Part shown: piece by piece, positions 25,780-34,561 of the stretch | Layout of the letters: every line of letters begins with the position of its first letter | Numbering within the stretch: position 1 is the stretch's first letter | NCBI GenBank assembly: GCA_965641885.1 | Contig: OZ282574.1 | Location: 1,860,001 to 1,924,000, forward strand | Length of the DNA stretch: 64,000 nt | From: Pseudophaeobacter sp965641885 | GTDB taxonomy: Bacteria; Pseudomonadota; Alphaproteobacteria; Rhodobacterales; Rhodobacteraceae | Direction of reading: 5' to 3' | Made by a program: the position numbers and the translations under genes | Notes under the pieces: generated by a model | Seen by the model: the letters and a program-made list of their open reading frames with translations, nothing else | What the model was told of the DNA's origin: nothing | Database searches by the model: none

Positions 25780-27050
25780 TGTGCGGCCTCGCGGTAAGTT
25801 GCGGCCACTGCAACGCCTGAGACAACAAAGTCCTGCCCCATGATGATCACATCAGCCTTTTCAGGCAGGCCGCCGACCCAGATCCCGTCAGCCTCATCGC
25901 GCAGCAGCTCTACCGCCACAAAACCGGCTGTCTGATCTTCAAGGACAATCCGGACGCCCAATTGCCCGTCATTGTTCAGGGTCAGGGCCGATTGCGGCAG
26001 CTTGTGCGCGTTGGCGCCCTGTGCCGAGATGGCAATATCCGCCGTTTGGCCATCGCGAATTGCCAGGTCCGGGTTGGCAACAGAGATTTCAACTTCAAAC
26101 GTCCGCGTCGCCTGATCCGCAGAGCGGCTGACAAATGTGACCAGGCCCTGAACCCTGTCTCCAGTGGCCAGCTCGGCCCCGGCCATGGCGCCCAAAGTGA
26201 CGCGGTTGACCTGGGTTTCCGGCACAAACCCCACCACTTTTATGGTGTCGAGCTGGATCACTGTGGCACAGTGATCTCCCGGAAGCATCAGGCTGCCCAG
26301 CTCGGCAGTGTCGCTTTCGAGCAAGCCGTCAAAGGGTGCGGAAATGGTCAGGCGTTCGAGTTCCTTATGGGCGGCACCCACGGCAGCAATTGCGGATTCA
26401 ATACCGGCGCGTGCCGTTTCCAATCCGCCTTTGGCGCTGGCCACCCCGGCCACTGCGGCGCGTTCAGCGGCTTTGGATCCGGCAAGTTTCGTCTCTGAGG
26501 TGTAGCCGCCTTCAGAAAGCTTCTGGGCGGCGGTCAGATTTATCTTGGCTTCGCTCAGTTTGGCGTTGGCCTCGTCCAGGCGCGCTTCTGAGACGGGCAT
26601 ATTTGCACGTGCCTCTGTCAGACGGGCCTGTGCTTCCAGCAGGGCAGCAGGGCGGGTGCCAGGCTCCAGTTTGCACAGGACCTCTCCGGCGGTGACCTGT
26701 TTGCCTTTGCGGAGGGGTTCGGAAATCACTGTCGAGGAGGTCTCGGCGCGCAGATCCACCTGGCGGACCGCCTGAGTCATGCCGCGCAGGATCACAGCGC
26801 TGTCAAAGGGCTGGGCCTGACTGTGCAGGGCGACAACGCCGATGCGGTTTTCAGCAACCTGCTCTGCCTGCTCCGCGGTCTTGGCGGGGGCGCCCTGGGG
26901 TGCGGCGTCACCGGCGTCAGCCGAGGCTGCCTCGGATGTGGTTTCAGGATTATCACCGCGCGCAAAGGCCAGCAGGGTCTCTCTCTGGATGACCAGAAAA
27001 TACAGGCCTAGGGATACCAAAATGGCAGTAAAAAGGGGGATCAGTCTCAT
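25776..27050 (-). CDS. RND efflux periplasmic adaptor (membrane fusion protein)
   Basis: A 424-residue adaptor linking the permease to an outer-membrane channel. Residues 1-25 (MRLIPLFTAILVSLGLYFLV) are an uncleaved anchor or signal; an acidic Ala-rich linker follows, then the lipoyl half-motif ETSSTVISEPLRKGKQV, an alpha-helical hairpin of about 100 residues (EARANMPVSEARLDEANAKL), the second lipoyl half (LTISAPFDGLLESDTAELG) and beta-barrel and membrane-proximal domains. ATG 27050 has AAAGG upstream and begins at the anchor; the frame is open 21 codons further. It is the first gene of the pump operon and diverges from the YfgM-like gene. Confidence 0.92.
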   Translation of the reverse strand: MRLIPLFTAILVSLGLYFLVIQRETLLAFARGDNPETTSEAASADAGDAAPQGAPAKTAEQAEQVAENRIGVVALHSQAQPFDSAVILRGMTQAVRQVDLRAETSSTVISEPLRKGKQVTAGEVLCKLEPGTRPAALLEAQARLTEARANMPVSEARLDEANAKLSEAKINLTAAQKLSEGGYTSETKLAGSKAAERAAVAGVASAKGGLETARAGIESAIAAVGAAHKELERLTISAPFDGLLESDTAELGSLMLPGDHCATVIQLDTIKVVGFVPETQVNRVTLGAMAGAELATGDRVQGLVTFVSRSADQATRTFEVEISVANPDLAIRDGQTADIAISAQGANAHKLPQSALTLNNDGQLGVRIVLEDQTAGFVAVELLRDEADGIWVGGLPEKADVIIMGQDFVVSGVAVAATYREAAQ

Positions 27051-27340
27051 CTCGGGCCTTTCAAAACAATCTCTCGTCGTCTCAATTTGGTAATCAATGG
27101 TGACCAAACACACCGGAGATCCCGCCAGATCTGATGTGAACTGATAGTGGTGATCTATGCATTGTCCACACTAAACGGAACAGTTCAGATAACATTTCTT
27201 GCAAAAATTGGGTCCTTTGCACAGATTCTGCCCGCAATCGGGCACTTGGCTTGATGCAACAGGCAGGATATGAGAGGCAAAAGAGGATTAATTTCTGGCT
27301 CCGGTTTCGGCAGCAAGATGGCACTTCAGGGACATATACC

Positions 27341-28012
27341 ATGAGCGACACTGACAGCTTTATCGATGAAGTGACGGAAGAGGTCCGGCGTGATCGTTTG
27401 TTCGTGATGCTAAAACGCTATGGCTGGATTGGCGGCCTTGCGGTTGTGCTGATCGTTGGCGGCGCGGCCTACCGCGAGTATAGCAACGCACAGGAAGTGG
27501 CGGCCTCTCAGGCTCTTGGCGATGGCATTGTTGCTGCTTTGGCAGCCGATGATCCTGCGGCTCGGGCTGCGGGCCTGGACGCGGTTACGGCTGAAACGCC
27601 CGGTGGCGCTGCGATTCTGGCCATGCTGCAGGCGGGGGCTCTGTCCAATACCGACCAGATCGAGGCGGCTGTGGCGCGTCTTGAGGCTGTCGCTCTCAAC
27701 ACCGAGCTGCCCTTGATCTACCGTCACATTGCCAGCTTCAAGGCGCTGGGTCTGCAACACGCGAGCCTGAGCAGTGCCGAGCGTCGTTTGCAGTTTGAAG
27801 CGCTGGCGCAACCGGGGGCGCCGCTGGCGCTGCTCGCATCAGAACAGGTGGCGCTGATTGATATTGAAGAAGGCAACCCGGAGGCGGCGATTGCACGCCT
27901 GCAGATGATTGTCGAGGACGCTGGCGTGACTGCGGACTTGAAAGAACGGGCCACGCAAGTGATTGTGGCTCTGGGTGGCGTGCCTGATGTGGCCGCGACA
28001 TCCGAAGGTTAA
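27341..28012 (+). CDS. YfgM-like membrane-anchored TPR protein
   Basis: A 223-residue protein with a short cytoplasmic N-terminus (SDTDSFIDEVTEEVRRDRLF), one membrane span (YGWIGGLAVVLIVGGAAYRE, about 28-47) and a periplasmic helical TPR_21-type domain. It corresponds to E. coli YfgM, an ancillary partner of SecYEG and the chaperone PpiD. The classical order yfgM-bamB-der is kept here, which supports the call. ATG 27341 follows CAGGGA; earlier in-frame starts give a non-conserved extension. bamB starts 77 bp after its stop. Confidence 0.85.
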   Translation: MSDTDSFIDEVTEEVRRDRLFVMLKRYGWIGGLAVVLIVGGAAYREYSNAQEVAASQALGDGIVAALAADDPAARAAGLDAVTAETPGGAAILAMLQAGALSNTDQIEAAVARLEAVALNTELPLIYRHIASFKALGLQHASLSSAERRLQFEALAQPGAPLALLASEQVALIDIEEGNPEAAIARLQMIVEDAGVTADLKERATQVIVALGGVPDVAATSEG

Positions 28013-28089
28013 AGAAAACCGCCAGCAAAACCGCGGTGTCAGCTTGCGGCAAAAACAAGCGGCAAAAACAATGAGTACGAGGCAGGGTA

Positions 28090-29412
28090 ATGACGGCAGC
28101 TAACTCCTTTTCTTTGGTTCGGGTCTTGTTATGCAGCAGCGCCTTGGCGCTGGGGCTTTCGGCCTGCACCGAGCCCGAAGTGATCTTGCCGGGCAAGCGC
28201 GAAGCGATCCGGCCTGACCTAGATGTCGACGTGCTGAACCAATCCGTGGCCATATCGCTGCCAAAGCAGGTGTCCAACGCCTCCTGGGCACAGGGCCATG
28301 GTGATCCGAAACACCGCACCTCACATCCCGCCCTGAGCACATCGCCGCGACTGGCCTGGGCGGCGCCGATTGGGGCCGGAGATAGTCGCAGACAGCGCAT
28401 TACCGCGAGCCCCGTGGTGGCTGCAGGACGGATCTACACCATGGACAGTGTCGCGCGGGTTTCTGCCGTGTCTCCTGCGGGCCAGGTTCTTTGGCAACGC
28501 GATCTGCTGCCGGCGCGCGACGATGAAGGTCAGGCCACCGGCGGCGGTATGGCCTATGAGGATGGCGTTCTCTACGTTTCCTCTGGCTATGGTGTTTTGA
28601 CTGCGCTGGAGGCGGCAACCGGCAAACAGGTTTGGCGTCAGGAGCTTGATGCGACCGGCTCTGGGGAGCCGACCGTGCGCGACGGATTGGTCTATCTGGT
28701 TGCGGGTGACGATACCGGCTGGGCGGTGAATGCCAAAGATGGCCGGATTGCCTGGCAGATCGAAGGCACACCAAGCCCCTCAAATGTTCTGGGAGCCCCC
28801 GCACCGGTTGTGACCAAGGATCTGGCGATCTTTGCCTTTGGTTCGGGCGATCTGGTGGCCACGTTCCGCCGTGGCGGGCTGCGGCGCTGGAGTGCATCTG
28901 TGTCTGGGCAGCGTACAGGATCTACCCTGGCGCGGATCAGCGATGTGACCGGCTCACCTGTGCTTGTTGGTCAACGCCTTTATGTCGGCAATCACTCTGG
29001 TCGCACGGTTGCCTATGATGTCGCCAGTGGCGACCGGCTCTGGACCGCGCAAGAAGGTGCTCTTGGTCCGGTCTGGCCCGCAGGCGACAGCCTGTTTCAG
29101 ATCAGCGACCGAAATCAGTTGCTGCGGCTGAAGGCGGCCAGCGGCGAAATCCTCTGGGCTGTCGATCTGCCCGGATATCTGAAAGACAAGCCCGGTAAAC
29201 GTGGGGCCATTGTGGCCCATTACGGTCCTGTTCTGGCGGGCGGCCAGCTTGTGGTGGCCTCTAACGATGGGCAGCTGCGCTTGTTTGATCCCCGTGATGG
29301 TAGCCTGACGCAGAGCGTCGAGGTGCCCGGTGGGGCAAGCTCCGCTCCGGTGGTTGCTGGCAGTACTCTTTATGTGGTGTCGAGCAAGGGGAACCTGCTC
29401 GCCTTCCGCTAA
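28090..29412 (+). CDS. bamB: Outer membrane assembly lipoprotein BamB (PQQ-like beta-propeller)
   Basis: A 440-residue lipoprotein of the BAM complex, which folds outer-membrane proteins. The signal has a lipobox ALGLSAC with the acylated Cys at 26. The mature part is an eight-bladed propeller with repeated W/Y-x-x-G-type blades: PASYLLN-like blades are absent, but blade motifs such as GRIYTMDSVARVSAVSPAGQ, GVLTALEAATGKQVWRQEL and NLLAFR at the end are clear. GAGG lies 7 bases before the ATG. It sits between the YfgM-like gene and der, the usual place for bamB in proteobacteria. Confidence 0.92.
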   Translation: MTAANSFSLVRVLLCSSALALGLSACTEPEVILPGKREAIRPDLDVDVLNQSVAISLPKQVSNASWAQGHGDPKHRTSHPALSTSPRLAWAAPIGAGDSRRQRITASPVVAAGRIYTMDSVARVSAVSPAGQVLWQRDLLPARDDEGQATGGGMAYEDGVLYVSSGYGVLTALEAATGKQVWRQELDATGSGEPTVRDGLVYLVAGDDTGWAVNAKDGRIAWQIEGTPSPSNVLGAPAPVVTKDLAIFAFGSGDLVATFRRGGLRRWSASVSGQRTGSTLARISDVTGSPVLVGQRLYVGNHSGRTVAYDVASGDRLWTAQEGALGPVWPAGDSLFQISDRNQLLRLKAASGEILWAVDLPGYLKDKPGKRGAIVAHYGPVLAGGQLVVASNDGQLRLFDPRDGSLTQSVEVPGGASSAPVVAGSTLYVVSSKGNLLAFR

Positions 29413-29485
29413 TGCGCAATCGGCTCTGGCCGTGGACGCCGAGATGCGCTATTGGGCGCGTCTCAAACGCTGAAAGTTGGGTCCG

Positions 29486-30955
29486 ATGTCTTTTACCCTC
29501 GCTATCGTGGGCCGTCCAAATGTGGGCAAGTCCACCCTGTTCAATCGCCTTGTGGGCAAAAAGCTGGCGCTGGTCGATGACCAGCCCGGCGTTACGCGTG
29601 ATCTGCGCGAAGGCGAAGCCCGTCTGGGGGATCTTCGCTTTACCGTGATTGATACCGCGGGCCTGGAAGATGTCACTGACAACTCGCTGGAAGGGCGCAT
29701 GCGGCGCCTCACCGAACGGGCGGTGGATATGGCCGATATCTGCCTCTTCATGATTGACGCCCGCACTGGCGTGACCCCGGTGGACGAGATGTTTGCCGAG
29801 ATCCTGCGCCGCAAGTCAGCGCATGTCATTCTTGCCGCCAACAAGGCCGAAGGCAACGCCGCCGAGGCAGGTGTTCTTGAGGCCTATGGTCTGGGTCTGG
29901 GCGAGCCGCTGCGGCTGTCTGGTGAACACGGCGAAGGCATGACCGATCTCTATGCAGAGCTGGTGCCGCTGGCAGACCAGTTCGAGGCCGATGCGGTGGA
30001 TCACTCTCCTGTGGTCGATGTTGACCTTGATGAGGATGAGGACTGGGACGCTGACACAGCGCCGCCGGCGCCTGTGCCCTCACGCGAAAAGCCGCTGCAG
30101 GTGGCTGTTGTTGGCCGCCCCAACGCAGGCAAATCGACGCTGATCAATAAAATCCTTGGCGAAGACCGTCTGCTGACCGGCCCCGAGGCGGGGATCACCC
30201 GCGATGCGATTTCTCTGCAGATCGACTGGGCTGGCACGCCGACGCGCATCTTTGATACAGCTGGCATGCGCAAAAAGGCCAAGGTGCAGGAAAAGCTGGA
30301 GAAACTATCGGTCTCTGATGGTCTTCGCGCGGTAAAATTTGCCGAGGTGGTGGTGATCCTACTTGATGCTGAGATCCCGTTTGAGCAGCAAGACCTTAGG
30401 ATCGCTGACTTGGCCGAACGTGAGGGCCGCGCTGTCGTTGTTGCGGTGAACAAATGGGATGTTGAGGACAACAAACAAGAAAAGCTGAGCGCGCTGAAAG
30501 AGAGCTTTACCCGGCTGTTGCCACAGCTGCGCGGAGCGCCTTTGGTGACGGTTTCGGCCAAAACCGGTAAGGGGCTTGACCGTCTGCATGCAGCCGTTAT
30601 GCGCGCCTATGACGTCTGGAACCGGCGCATCCCAACGGCCGCGCTGAACCGCTGGCTGACTGGTATGCTGGAGCAGCACCCGCCTCCCGCGCCCCAGGGC
30701 AAACGGATCAAACTGCGGTATATGACCCAGGCAAAGACCCGGCCACCGGGGTTTGTGGTGATGTGTTCGCACCCAGACAAGATCCCCGCCAGCTACACGC
30801 GGTATCTGGTCAATGGCCTGCGTCAGGATTTTGATATGCCGGGTTCGCCCATCCGCCTGACGATGCGCGGGCAGAACGACAAGAATCCCTTTAAGGGGCG
30901 CAAAAAGGCGCCTCCGTCCAAGCTGCGGAAACATCTTTCCGGGCGGCGCGACTAG
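29486..30955 (+). CDS. der: Ribosome biogenesis GTPase Der (EngA)
   Basis: A 489-residue essential GTPase acting on the 50S subunit. Two G domains are present: GRPNVGKST (about 8-16) with DTAGLED and NKAEG, and GRPNAGKST (about 210-218) with DTAGMRKKAKVQEKLE and NKWD, followed by the KH-like domain and a basic tail (KGRKKAPPSKLRKHLSGRRD). The G4 motif of the first domain is NKAE rather than NKxD. ATG 29486 begins directly at the first G domain and is preferred to an in-frame TTG three codons earlier. It follows bamB by 73 bp and ends in a terminator. Confidence 0.97.
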   Translation: MSFTLAIVGRPNVGKSTLFNRLVGKKLALVDDQPGVTRDLREGEARLGDLRFTVIDTAGLEDVTDNSLEGRMRRLTERAVDMADICLFMIDARTGVTPVDEMFAEILRRKSAHVILAANKAEGNAAEAGVLEAYGLGLGEPLRLSGEHGEGMTDLYAELVPLADQFEADAVDHSPVVDVDLDEDEDWDADTAPPAPVPSREKPLQVAVVGRPNAGKSTLINKILGEDRLLTGPEAGITRDAISLQIDWAGTPTRIFDTAGMRKKAKVQEKLEKLSVSDGLRAVKFAEVVVILLDAEIPFEQQDLRIADLAEREGRAVVVAVNKWDVEDNKQEKLSALKESFTRLLPQLRGAPLVTVSAKTGKGLDRLHAAVMRAYDVWNRRIPTAALNRWLTGMLEQHPPPAPQGKRIKLRYMTQAKTRPPGFVVMCSHPDKIPASYTRYLVNGLRQDFDMPGSPIRLTMRGQNDKNPFKGRKKAPPSKLRKHLSGRRD

Positions 30956-30992
30956 ACCAATCCGCCCGGCGGTTTTCAAAAATCATCATCAG

Positions 30993-31025
30993 ACACTCCG
31001 GAGCTGGCGTTTCGGGGTGTTTTTT
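30993..31025 (+). terminator. Intrinsic terminator of der
   Basis: The 8-bp stem ACACTCCG/CGGGGTGT (one G-T pair) with a 12-nt loop is followed by six T residues, 38 bp after the der stop. Confidence 0.8.
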
Positions 31026-31096
31026 GTGCGGCTCCCCCTTTCGGAGAGAGGAGCTGCATAAATCATCCCTTGATTGATTGAAGTTTTGCAATGTTT

Positions 31097-31116
31097 TGCT
31101 AAATTAACTTTTAGCA
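31097..31116. promoter_or_regulatory. Inverted repeat upstream of the desaturase gene, candidate operator
   Basis: TGCTAAA and TTTAGCA are perfect 7-bp arms around TTAACT, in an AT-rich patch 137 bp before the desaturase start. The symmetry fits a dimeric regulator site, possibly one sensing membrane lipid state; no regulator is adjacent. Confidence 0.35.
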
Positions 31117-31205
31117 GCTTTGGTGGCCTGTCCTGCCAGCTGGGCTGGCTTGCGAGGCTGTGACGATGCCCGTTGGTCGCCTGAGAGTGTCAAACAGGCG
31201 TTACA

Positions 31206-31244
31206 CCGTGTATTTAGTCTGTGTATTTAATCTGTGTGTTTAAG
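31206..31244. repeat. Three-copy 13-bp tandem repeat in the desaturase leader
   Basis: Three head-to-tail units read CCGTGTATTTAGT, CTGTGTATTTAAT and CTGTGTGTTTAAG. The array ends nine bases before the ATG of the desaturase, so the last unit merges into the ribosome binding site AAGGGG. Confidence 0.85.
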
Positions 31245-31252
31245 GGGATGCA

Positions 31253-32206
31253 ATGGACCTGAGAAGCTACACGCGCAAATTTGCCCAGCAAGACAACAGG
31301 CTGGCTGCGGCCAGCTTTTTTGGGACCTTTATCGTCTACTTCAGCGCTCTTGCGCTGGCGATTTCTTTTGGCGAAACATGGTATGTGCTGCTGCCTGCCG
31401 GGGTCATCTTTGCCTTTGCCTCTGTGCGGCTTTATGTTTTGCAGCACGACACCGGCCATCATTCATTGTTCGAGAGCCGTGGCCAGAATGAACTGGCAGG
31501 CCATGTGCTGTCGCCTTTCACCTTTGCGCCTTTCGAGGTGATGAAGCAGAACCACAATCTGCACCATGCCAATATCGGCAATCTTGAACATCGCGAAACG
31601 GGTGAAGTTCATACCATGACCCTGCGGGAGTGGCGCGAGTCCGGACCCTGGCAGCGGCTTTGCTACCGATTGTACCGCAATCCTTTGATTATGGTACCGG
31701 CTGGGGCGGCCTTCACCTATTTTATCCGCTACCGCTGGCCCAAGAACAGCAGTCGGTTCGGCGCCCTTGGGGTTGTGCTGCACAATTTGGTGATCCTGGC
31801 GCTGCTTTGGCTATTGTACCGGGTTGCGGGTGGTCAGGGGCTGTTGATCTGGTTTGTCTTTTCGCTGCTTGGCGGCATGCTCGGGGTGTTTCTGGTCTAC
31901 CTGCAGCATAATTTTGAGGACACCTATTGGGACCGCCGCCCGGATCTGAACCCGGCCGAGGCGGCGCTGCAGGGGTCTTCCTGCCTGGATTTTGGCTGGT
32001 TTTTTGATTTCGCGGTGGCCAATATCACCCTGCATGACATTCACCATTTCAACGCCCGCATTCCCAGCTATCGGTTGCGCCAATGTCACTACAGCCTTCC
32101 GGCTGAGTATGCCCTGCGACGCATAAAATTTGGCGAGGCGATCCGCGCGCTGTCGCTAAAGCTTTGGGATGAAGACAATAAGCGACTTGTACCCTTTCCT
32201 GCCTAA
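31253..32206 (+). CDS. Membrane fatty acid desaturase
   Basis: A 317-residue integral-membrane di-iron desaturase that puts a double bond into acyl chains, probably of membrane lipids. All three His boxes are present: HDTGHHS (65-71), HNLHHAN (101-107) and HDIHHFN (261-267), with hydrophobic spans between them (ASFFGTFIVYFSALALAISF; VILALLWLLYRVAGG). AAGGGG is well placed before the ATG. The gene is monocistronic or leads the short helix-hairpin-helix gene 70 bp downstream. Regiospecificity (delta-9, delta-12) cannot be called from the sequence alone; the resemblance is to acyl-lipid desaturases. Confidence 0.9.
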   Translation: MDLRSYTRKFAQQDNRLAAASFFGTFIVYFSALALAISFGETWYVLLPAGVIFAFASVRLYVLQHDTGHHSLFESRGQNELAGHVLSPFTFAPFEVMKQNHNLHHANIGNLEHRETGEVHTMTLREWRESGPWQRLCYRLYRNPLIMVPAGAAFTYFIRYRWPKNSSRFGALGVVLHNLVILALLWLLYRVAGGQGLLIWFVFSLLGGMLGVFLVYLQHNFEDTYWDRRPDLNPAEAALQGSSCLDFGWFFDFAVANITLHDIHHFNARIPSYRLRQCHYSLPAEYALRRIKFGEAIRALSLKLWDEDNKRLVPFPA

Positions 32207-32276
32207 GTCATCTTGTGCAATGATCGGTTGCAACGATTGACGCGCGGCAGGGAATTTTTTTAGGAGTACGTCTGGA

Positions 32277-32942
32277 ATGACCGATATCACCAAATTGACT
32301 GGCGTAGGGCCGGCACTGGCCAAAGTCTTGCAGACACATGGTCTGAAAACGGGCGAGGCCATCGCAATGACCTCCCTTGAGGATCTGAAGGCCATTCCTG
32401 GTATTGGTGCGGCGCGTGCTGCGCGACTGAAACAGGCCGCAGCAGGCCTGGGCTCGCCTGCGGCGAAACCAGCAGCTCAGACGACCACCAAGAGAGCAGC
32501 CAGATCTGCAATGAAATCGCAAGGTAAAGTTCCGGCAAAAACCGCGGGGGCGCGGTCTAAACCCCAGCAGGCTGCAACAAATCTGGCCGCAAAACTGTCG
32601 GAGGCTGAGAAGACCCTGGTGTCGGAGGCCGAAGAGGCGTTGAGCGCAGCCCTGGCGGCCGCCGAAGCAGCACGGGCTGCAGCCGAACAAAAGGCAGCCA
32701 AGGCCAAGGCCAAGGCAAAGAAGGCCGCGCGCAAGGCCGAAAGCCTGATGGAGGAGTTTTCCAAAGCCAAGGAAAAAGCCCGGGCCAAAGCGAAGAAAAT
32801 GAAGGCCGAAGCGCGCCGAGCGATTGAGCGCGAAAAGGCCAAAGCCAAGGCCATTCTCGAAAGCCTTGAGCAGGGCAGTGAGCCTGTGAAGAAGTCCAAG
32901 TCAAAATCAAAGGCCGATAAGAAAAACAAAGCCGCAAAATAG
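32277..32942 (+). CDS. Helix-hairpin-helix protein with Lys/Ala-rich histone-H1-like tail
   Basis: A 221-residue protein. Residues about 1-58 form two helix-hairpin-helix motifs (LTGVGPALAKVLQTHGLKTG and LKAIPGIGAARAARLKQAAA), a fold that binds DNA backbone non-specifically. The rest is strongly basic and Ala/Lys-rich: KAAKAKAKAKKAARKAES and ARAKAKKMKAEARRAIERE, ending KKSKSKSKADKKNKAAK, with an acidic helical segment in the middle (AEKTLVSEAEEALSAAL). The composition resembles bacterial H1-like proteins, so a nucleoid or DNA-compaction role is plausible but inferred. It lies after the desaturase and converges on serS. Confidence 0.8.
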   Translation: MTDITKLTGVGPALAKVLQTHGLKTGEAIAMTSLEDLKAIPGIGAARAARLKQAAAGLGSPAAKPAAQTTTKRAARSAMKSQGKVPAKTAGARSKPQQAATNLAAKLSEAEKTLVSEAEEALSAALAAAEAARAAAEQKAAKAKAKAKKAARKAESLMEEFSKAKEKARAKAKKMKAEARRAIEREKAKAKAILESLEQGSEPVKKSKSKSKADKKNKAAK

Positions 32943-33000
32943 CCGCGTTACCCTGTCCCCGATTAGCCGTCCCAAAGACGTCACACTGGGCCTTAAAAGA

Positions 33001-33035
33001 AAAAACCGGCGATCTCCTTCGAGATGCCGGTTTTT
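33001..33035. terminator. Bidirectional terminator between the HhH gene and serS
   Basis: AAAAACCGGC pairs with GCCGGTTTTT, extended by ATCTC/GAGAT after one bulged G, with a CTTC loop. A run of five A on one side and five T on the other suits termination from both converging genes; it lies 40 bp past the serS stop. Confidence 0.9.
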
Positions 33036-33075
33036 GTCATTTTATCATGGGTATTTTGCCTTGTGCCGGGGCAGG

Positions 33076-34368
33076 TTAGACCAGCTCACCACTGGCCGTC
33101 AGGGTCAGTTTGTTTTTGAGATAGGGCGCCAGGACCTCGGGCAATTTCACCGAGCCGTCCTGTTGCTGACCGTTTTCCAACACTGCGATCAGGCAGCGCC
33201 CGACGGCCAGACCAGAGCCATTCAGGCTGTGGACAAACTCTGGCTTGCCGCCATCTGCAGGGCGGAAGCGGGCGTTCATGCGGCGGGCCTGAAAGGCACC
33301 AGTGGTGGAGACAGACGAGATCTCGCGGTAGGCGTCCTGTCCGGGCAGCCAGGCCTCAATATCAAAGGTGCGGCGTGCACCAAACCCCATGTCACCGGTG
33401 CAGAGCACCACGGTACGGTAGGGTACTCCCAGCTTCTCCAGCAGACCCTCAGCACAGCGCAGCATGCGCTTTTGCTCGGCATCCGACTCGTCCGGGTGGG
33501 TGATCGAGACCATCTCGACCTTTTCAAACTGGTGTTGACGCAGCATCCCCGAGGTATCACGCCCCGCGCTGCCCGCTTCAGAGCGGAAACACTGGGTATG
33601 GGCCGTCATACGGATCGGCAATTGCGCCGCTTCCAGCACGTCACCGGCAACGGAATAGGTCAGGGTCACCTCAGAGGTGGGCACCAGCCACCAGCCATTG
33701 GTGGTCTGGTAGCTGTCTTCGCCAAATTTGGGCAGCTTATCTGTGCCATACATGGCTTCATCGCGCACCAGAACCGGGGTCTGGACCTCAGTGAGGCCAT
33801 TCTCATCGACATGGGTGTCGACCATGAACTGGGCCAGGGCACGGTGGATCCGGGCAACGCCGCCCTTTAGAAAGACAAAACGGGCGCCACTGGTCTTGGC
33901 GGCGGTTTCAAAATCCATGCTGGCAGAGACGCCTGCGATCTCAAAATGCTCTTTCGCCGCAAAATCCAGCGTGGGCGGGGTGCCCCAGCGGTTTACCTCG
34001 ATGTTGTCATCTTCGTCAGCGCCATCAGGCACATCATCGGCCGGCAGGTTGGCAATGCGGGCCAGAATGTCGGTCTGCTTGGCGTCTAGCTCTTTGGCCT
34101 CGACCTGCAACGCGGCGACCTCAGCCTTTTTGGCGGCGACCTCGGCACGCAGGCGCTCAAAGGTCTCAGTGTCGCCCTTGGCCTTGGCGGCGCCAATTTC
34201 TTTGGCGGCTTTGTTCTGTGCGGCTTGTGCCGCCTCAGATTCCTGGATCTTGGCACGGCGCGCCTCGTCCAGCGCCAGAATCTCTGACGACACGGCCGCA
34301 TCCCCACGCCGCGCCAAAGCGGCGTCAAAAGCGGATGGATTTTCGCGGATTGCACGGATGTCATGCAT
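33076..34368 (-). CDS. serS: Seryl-tRNA synthetase
   Basis: A 430-residue class II synthetase. The N-terminal part (MHDIRAIRENPSAFDAALAR) leads into the antiparallel coiled-coil arm (about 25-110) that contacts tRNA-Ser. Class II motif 2 is CFRSEAGSAGRDTSGMLRQH and motif 3 is NGSGLAVGRCLIAVLEN. The ATG at 34368 has AGGAG 8 bases upstream and gives the family length; a further 136 codons upstream in frame are non-coding. No serine-metabolism genes are adjacent. Confidence 0.97.
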   Translation of the reverse strand: MHDIRAIRENPSAFDAALARRGDAAVSSEILALDEARRAKIQESEAAQAAQNKAAKEIGAAKAKGDTETFERLRAEVAAKKAEVAALQVEAKELDAKQTDILARIANLPADDVPDGADEDDNIEVNRWGTPPTLDFAAKEHFEIAGVSASMDFETAAKTSGARFVFLKGGVARIHRALAQFMVDTHVDENGLTEVQTPVLVRDEAMYGTDKLPKFGEDSYQTTNGWWLVPTSEVTLTYSVAGDVLEAAQLPIRMTAHTQCFRSEAGSAGRDTSGMLRQHQFEKVEMVSITHPDESDAEQKRMLRCAEGLLEKLGVPYRTVVLCTGDMGFGARRTFDIEAWLPGQDAYREISSVSTTGAFQARRMNARFRPADGGKPEFVHSLNGSGLAVGRCLIAVLENGQQQDGSVKLPEVLAPYLKNKLTLTASGELV

Positions 34369-34561
34369 GGTGTCGGCTCCTAGACGGTTTTTTGAATCAA
34401 TCTCCAACCTATGCCGCAGCGGTAAAGAAAGAGGAAGGGGGCAGCAGGAAAAGGCCGCAATTGTTGTAGCGCCGCAAGGGGAGCGGGCAGGTGTGTGTCT
34501 GCCGCAGGTGCGCCAGTGCAGGTACGGCAGACAAGGGAAGGGCCAAACCTCTGATCGGTCG

